A stretch of DNA of 7,844 nt from JBFMHD01 sp040752395 [NCBI: Candidatus Hydrogenedentota bacterium]. GTDB lineage: Bacteria; JBFMHD01. The first letter of the stretch is position 1, and every line of letters starts with the position of its first letter. Positions 5,134-7,844 of this stretch are shown here, piece after piece. Location: the NCBI GenBank assembly GCA_040752395.1, contig JBFMHD010000132.1:1-7844 (forward strand), written 5' to 3'. The position numbers and the translations under genes were made by a program. The notes under the pieces were generated by a model. It saw only the letters and a list, made by a program, of their open reading frames with translations. It was not told the DNA's origin and did not search any database.

Positions 5134-7422
5134 TCATTCAAATTTTACTGGTTCGGCTAAATCTTTAAAAAATAAGATAGTTTGCTGTTTGATACCTTCT
5201 TCCTCATAAAAACTTGCAGTAGCTAAAGCAGAAACCGCAGATACAAGTGTCAAGCAGGGTTTAAATCGTCTTTCATAAAAGTTTTCCTCACCCTTTGAAA
5301 ACAACGCTTTATAACCCGCAGCAATATTCTCAACTTGAGCTAATAAAGTTCCGATATCAATTACAGCTATCGCCGATGATTTCTCAAAATCATTTAATTT
5401 TATAACATACTGGTTTTTTAAGATAGATTCACCGTTAGCAAAGGTTTCTAAACAGGACTTTAATGAATCCTTTGAGATACTAAAAAGTAAGAAACCATTA
5501 TTTTCTGTAAAACAAGGTGTTATAGCATCTCCGAGCTGTGTTTTCATAATAGTTACTTTTGAACCATTAATCTTTTCTTCAGCTACTTTTATCTGGTTTT
5601 TAGCTAATTTACTTAAATTTTTAAAAAGCTCTTTCAATGTCTGTGTCGGGTTCTCTCCCTCATTAATTTTTGAAGCTATTATTATGTTAACTAAAGGGAT
5701 GACTCCTTCTTGAGTTATTTTAGAGATAGCAAAACTACAGTCTGATGTTAATATCTTTTTTAATACTTTATCAATATCTATACCAAAATTCTGTTTACAC
5801 TTTTCGATTTGAGCCTTAAAAAATTCGACCTGCATCGGATTTGAACTGAATAATGTGACAACATATTCTTTCCAGGCCTCATAATTCCATGAGTTTGTTG
5901 TGAAACAGAGGATAGAATTTTGTGGTAAATATTTGGCGGTATTAAGTTCCTTGCTTTCGCCTTTTTTATAAAGATTTCTAATATATTCTGGTGCATCTTT
6001 TGAGAGCTGTGAGTAGGCATCTAAAATCAATTCTTCATCAATTGTAGCTGCGATTATAGAAAAATCAAAGGCTTTATAAACCTCAATAGCAGTTTTAAAT
6101 TGTTTTACTAAATCCTCTGTTAAAGACTCTTCAAAAAATTCACCTAATTTATTTAAGCCAATATATAGGGTTGAAACAACTTTTTCATCCGCATTAATCT
6201 TCTTTAAGGACTCGGTATATTTTTTCTCAAGTAATGTAACAGACCCTTCAGCTCTTTTGAGAAAAGCATTGGTAAAATTATCTCTGTCACTTGTTAAAAA
6301 CAGATTCTGCGATTTCAGACATATATATAAATCACCTTTTCCTAACATTTGCTCAGGCTTATCTGTTAAAACAAATTGTGGAGCCCCTTTTGTAGAATCT
6401 AAATAAGCTATTTCTTTATTGTTATACTCAACTGATATTTTATAGGTGCCGTCTTCTTTAACAGAGTATTTATAATCTTTGCCCCAGGGGTCAATCAGCA
6501 GTATTTCAAGATAATTTTCCTCAATAAGAATGTTAAGTCCCTCTTCTTCCGATGGATAGACTCCATTGTTATTATAATATGCTTTAATCGCGGTATTAAT
6601 TGTATTTAAATCCATAGTAATCTTCATCTGGTTCTGCATTGATAATGGCCCTAAAACCTCAGATAATTTCTGCATATCAATTACTGGTATATCTTTATAA
6701 ATATAAACCTTCAATCCCCCAATCTTCTCTATCTTAAGCTCTTTTTTCTTTAATAATTCTTTATATCTCTTCATATCAGTATCCTTGACCTTGCCACAGT
6801 ACAGCAACTCAAGCCGTGCTTTATTTGGATAAAACCCTAATGAAAATTCACCAGTAGTAGTTTCTAAAAACATATTAAAAAGATCACTGTCTTTAGACTG
6901 TGTTGTTTCTGATTTTGATTTAATTAAAGGGTCTATACTTTTATAAAAATTACTTTTTTTAAAATTATTTACATAGGGCAAAATATTTTTACCTGAAATG
7001 TATATAAGAGTAGAATCAGGATAGAGTTTAATATATTTATAATCTTTAGATTTTTCAAATATAGCAGATATATCATCCCGGAAATAAAACGTAGCATAAG
7101 AAACACCTGCGATCAATAATAATGCGATGACTCCAATAGTAGTCTTTACGCTAATGAATCTCTTTTCCTTTATTTCTTTTACTTCTTTTTTTTCTTCGGT
7201 GATTTGTGGCTGTGGAACCGCTGGCTGTTCTGTCTTAGTCTCTTGTGCAAATGCATCACCAAATTCTGGCAGTTCATTTATTAAAACCCACTCAGCTAAT
7301 CCCTCTTTCCATATATAATCTTCTTTTCTTAAAGACCCGTTTTTAATCAATCCTTTTATAACATCAATAGTATAAGGTCCTTCTTGTTTTCCGTCAGAAT
7401 ATAAAAAATATTCATCAGCCAT
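5134..7422 (-). CDS. GYF_2-TM-DUF3352-like membrane protein with embedded GspG-like segment
   Basis: This is a 762-residue protein of unknown function. Residues 5-52 form a GYF_2 domain (GPYTIDVIKGLIKNG; WKEGLAEW), a presumed cytoplasmic peptide-binding module. A Pro/Gln/Lys/Glu-rich linker (60-88) leads to one membrane helix (about 93-113), so the rest should lie outside the membrane. Two related blocks start with KLYPDSTLIYISGKN (132-146) and KYLPQNSILCFTTN (497-510), the look of DUF3352. Between them, residues 262-331 resemble the C-terminal part of type II secretion pseudopilin GspG: TINTAIKAYYNNNGVYP, EEGL, then DPWGKDYKY. The methylated N-terminal pilin helix is absent. The ATG at 7422 has AGAGGAGG (7430-7437) 7 nt upstream; a longer in-frame start at 7536 is repeat DNA. 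It is probably first in a leftward unit with the darT-like gene and hemW, though repeats fill the gap. Domain calls are by eye. Confidence 0.7.
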   Translation of the reverse strand: MADEYFLYSDGKQEGPYTIDVIKGLIKNGSLRKEDYIWKEGLAEWVLINELPEFGDAFAQETKTEQPAVPQPQITEEKKEVKEIKEKRFISVKTTIGVIALLLIAGVSYATFYFRDDISAIFEKSKDYKYIKLYPDSTLIYISGKNILPYVNNFKKSNFYKSIDPLIKSKSETTQSKDSDLFNMFLETTTGEFSLGFYPNKARLELLYCGKVKDTDMKRYKELLKKKELKIEKIGGLKVYIYKDIPVIDMQKLSEVLGPLSMQNQMKITMDLNTINTAIKAYYNNNGVYPSEEEGLNILIEENYLEILLIDPWGKDYKYSVKEDGTYKISVEYNNKEIAYLDSTKGAPQFVLTDKPEQMLGKGDLYICLKSQNLFLTSDRDNFTNAFLKRAEGSVTLLEKKYTESLKKINADEKVVSTLYIGLNKLGEFFEESLTEDLVKQFKTAIEVYKAFDFSIIAATIDEELILDAYSQLSKDAPEYIRNLYKKGESKELNTAKYLPQNSILCFTTNSWNYEAWKEYVVTLFSSNPMQVEFFKAQIEKCKQNFGIDIDKVLKKILTSDCSFAISKITQEGVIPLVNIIIASKINEGENPTQTLKELFKNLSKLAKNQIKVAEEKINGSKVTIMKTQLGDAITPCFTENNGFLLFSISKDSLKSCLETFANGESILKNQYVIKLNDFEKSSAIAVIDIGTLLAQVENIAAGYKALFSKGEENFYERRFKPCLTLVSAVSALATASFYEEEGIKQQTILFFKDLAEPVKFE

Positions 7423-7427
7423 TATAA

Positions 7428-7469
7428 ATCCTCCTCTGAAAAACGCTGTAACTATAATAATATCAAGTA
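7428..7469 (-). promoter_or_regulatory. 42-nt leader with strong RBS upstream of the GYF_2 gene (right copy)
   Basis: Read on the minus strand this matches 58-99 at 40 of 42 positions and ends with the same AGAGGAGG (7430-7437) at the same 7-nt distance from the ATG. Identity stops a few bases before each start codon (ATTTATA here, ATCTTCA at leuB), so the shared unit ends at the ribosome binding site and not in the coding sequence. Confidence 0.75.
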
Positions 7470-7577
7470 GAAACAAGAAGCAAGAAGCAAGAGGCAAGAT
7501 AACGGAAAGAAAGATAACGAAAGAAGCAAGAAGCAAGAGGCAAGATAACGGAAAAAGTAAGAAGTAAGAAGTATCAG
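7470..7577 (-). repeat. Heptamer-repeat array (right copy)
   Basis: On the plus strand the units read GAAACAA, GAAGCAA, GAAGCAA, GAGGCAA, GATAACG, GAAAGAA (7470-7511). An out-of-phase segment and a second round of GAAGCAA, GAAGCAA, GAGGCAA, GATAACG (7523-7550) follow, then GTAAGAA, GTAAGAA, GTATCAG (7557-7577). The second round is an internal duplication of about 46 nt that includes the unit sequence GATAACGGAAA. Its minus strand lies in the same relation to the GYF_2 leader as positions 1-57 do to the leuB leader. Confidence 0.88.
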
Positions 7578-7581
7578 GACA

Positions 7582-7637
7582 GGCTACGGGCTACGGACTA
7601 CAGCCGGCTGGAGCCAAAAGCCCAGAGCCTGAAGCCA
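7582..7637. repeat. GC-rich heptamer run, eight consecutive 7-nt units
   Basis: The units are GGCTACG, GGCTACG, GACTACA, GCCGGCT, GGAGCCA, AAAGCCC, AGAGCCT and GAAGCCA, all in one register. The first three share a core and the last four share NNAGCCN. Base composition is much richer in GC than the rest of the window. A tRNA or attenuator fold was considered and not found. Confidence 0.7.
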
Positions 7638-7658
7638 ACATATCATCTTTAGTTTTTC

Positions 7659-7714
7659 ATGCTTTGTGCCTTAGTGCCTTTGTGCCTTTGTGCCTTTCCT
7701 TTGAATCTTTCAAT
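7659..7714. repeat. Octamer block: TGCCTTTG units followed by GATTNAAA-family units
   Basis: TGCCTTAG, TGCCTTTG, TGCCTTTG and TGCCTTTC run from 7667 to 7698. TTTGAATC (7699-7706) and TTTCAATT (7707-7714), the reverse complement of the octamer family at 3232-3290, follow directly. The block ends 4 nt beyond the stop codon (7719-7721) of the leftward gene at the window edge. Confidence 0.75.
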
Positions 7715-7718
7715 TTCC

Positions 7719-7844
7719 TTACTCAATGACTTCTATTTTATAGTCACAAACAGCGCCAGCCATTTTTAACAAATCTTTAGCCTCTGCCGAAACAATCCTC
7801 AGATGTAAAGCATCAGCCGGAAATTGCGAAAGGGCTGCATCTAC
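7719..7844 (-). CDS. C-terminal end of an unidentified protein, cut by the window edge
   Basis: The last 41 codons and the TAA stop of a leftward gene are present. The reading is VDAALSQFPADALHLRIVSA followed by EAKDLLKMAGAVCDYKIEVIE. Balanced composition, an alternating helix/strand look and no stop to the edge all favour a real soluble alpha/beta domain rather than a chance frame. Its codons are richer in GC than the membrane proteins nearby. I do not recognise the family and assign no function. It lies upstream of the repeat-filled region and points the same way as the GYF_2 gene. Confidence 0.6.
   Translation of the reverse strand, partial: VDAALSQFPADALHLRIVSAEAKDLLKMAGAVCDYKIEVIE

Larger units (their letters stand above)
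7423..7718. other. 296-nt intergenic region made almost wholly of repeats
   Basis: From left to right this holds the RBS leader cassette, the GAAGCAA heptamer array, a short GTAAGAA heptamer run, a GC-rich heptamer run, a plain AT-rich spacer (7638-7658) and a combined TGCCTTTG/GATTNAAA octamer block. No ORF, tRNA or convincing terminator was seen. It separates two leftward genes. Confidence 0.8.

Noticed and set aside
7423-7536. Extra 38-residue hydrophobic N-terminus on the GYF_2 protein
   Set aside because: These codons are repeat and leader DNA; the ATG at 7422 has AGAGGAGG 7 nt upstream and begins directly before the GYF_2 domain.
7470-7577. CRISPR array
   Set aside because: The units are 7 nt and contiguous, without unique spacers of 25-40 nt, and no cas gene is present.
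1-7577. Insertion sequence or composite transposon bounded by the inverted repeats
   Set aside because: No transposase, recombinase or integrase gene is present, no target-site duplication is visible, and the enclosed genes are mainly housekeeping.
7582-7637. tRNA or structured RNA in the GC-rich patch
   Set aside because: No cloverleaf or anticodon arm can be drawn; the sequence resolves into eight consecutive heptamers.

Overview
AT-rich bacterial DNA holding five intact protein genes, one protein gene cut off by the right edge, one decayed membrane-protein gene, and an unusually large amount of short-period repeat DNA between genes. The LeuB type (IGGSAPKYTG motif), the PMT-like membrane glycosyltransferase and the GYF_2/DUF3352 membrane protein together suggest an uncultivated bacterium of the Planctomycetota/Omnitrophota kind. 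That placement is an inference from general family knowledge and is weak.

Layout. Positions 1-99 hold a heptamer-repeat array followed by a 42-nt leader with a strong ribosome binding site. This drives a 3-isopropylmalate dehydrogenase (105-1175, +). Positions 1176-1650 contain the remains of a polytopic membrane protein: an intact N-terminal 79 codons and a possible C-terminal tail. The tail overlaps the start of a GT-C/PMT-like glycosyltransferase (1651-3270, +). That gene runs into a GATTNAAA octamer array and meets, tail to tail, a leftward set of three genes. In transcription order these are a GYF_2-TM-DUF3352-like protein with an embedded type II secretion GspG-like segment (7422-5134), a DarT-like ADP-ribosyltransferase (5021-4410) and HemW (4444-3341). 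The last two overlap by 35 nt. Positions 7423-7718 are repeat DNA, and a leftward gene of unknown function ends at 7719.

The most notable structure is in the non-coding DNA. The leader before leuB (58-99) and the leader before the GYF_2 gene (7428-7469) match at 40 of 42 positions, in inverted orientation. Each is preceded by the same pyrimidine-rich heptamer array, and each ends in the same Shine-Dalgarno sequence 7 nt before an ATG. The downstream genes are unrelated, so the unit looks like a dispersed or mobile 5' leader rather than a duplicated gene. A third heptamer copy without the leader lies at 3309-3342. Two octamer families (GATTNAAA and TGCCTTTG) cluster at gene ends. The other points of interest are the pseudopilin-like segment inside the GYF_2 protein and the DarT-like toxin, which has no DarG antitoxin in view.

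No pathway links all the genes. Leucine synthesis, membrane glycosylation, heme handling and a toxin-like enzyme sit side by side, as is common in scaffolds of uncultivated bacteria.
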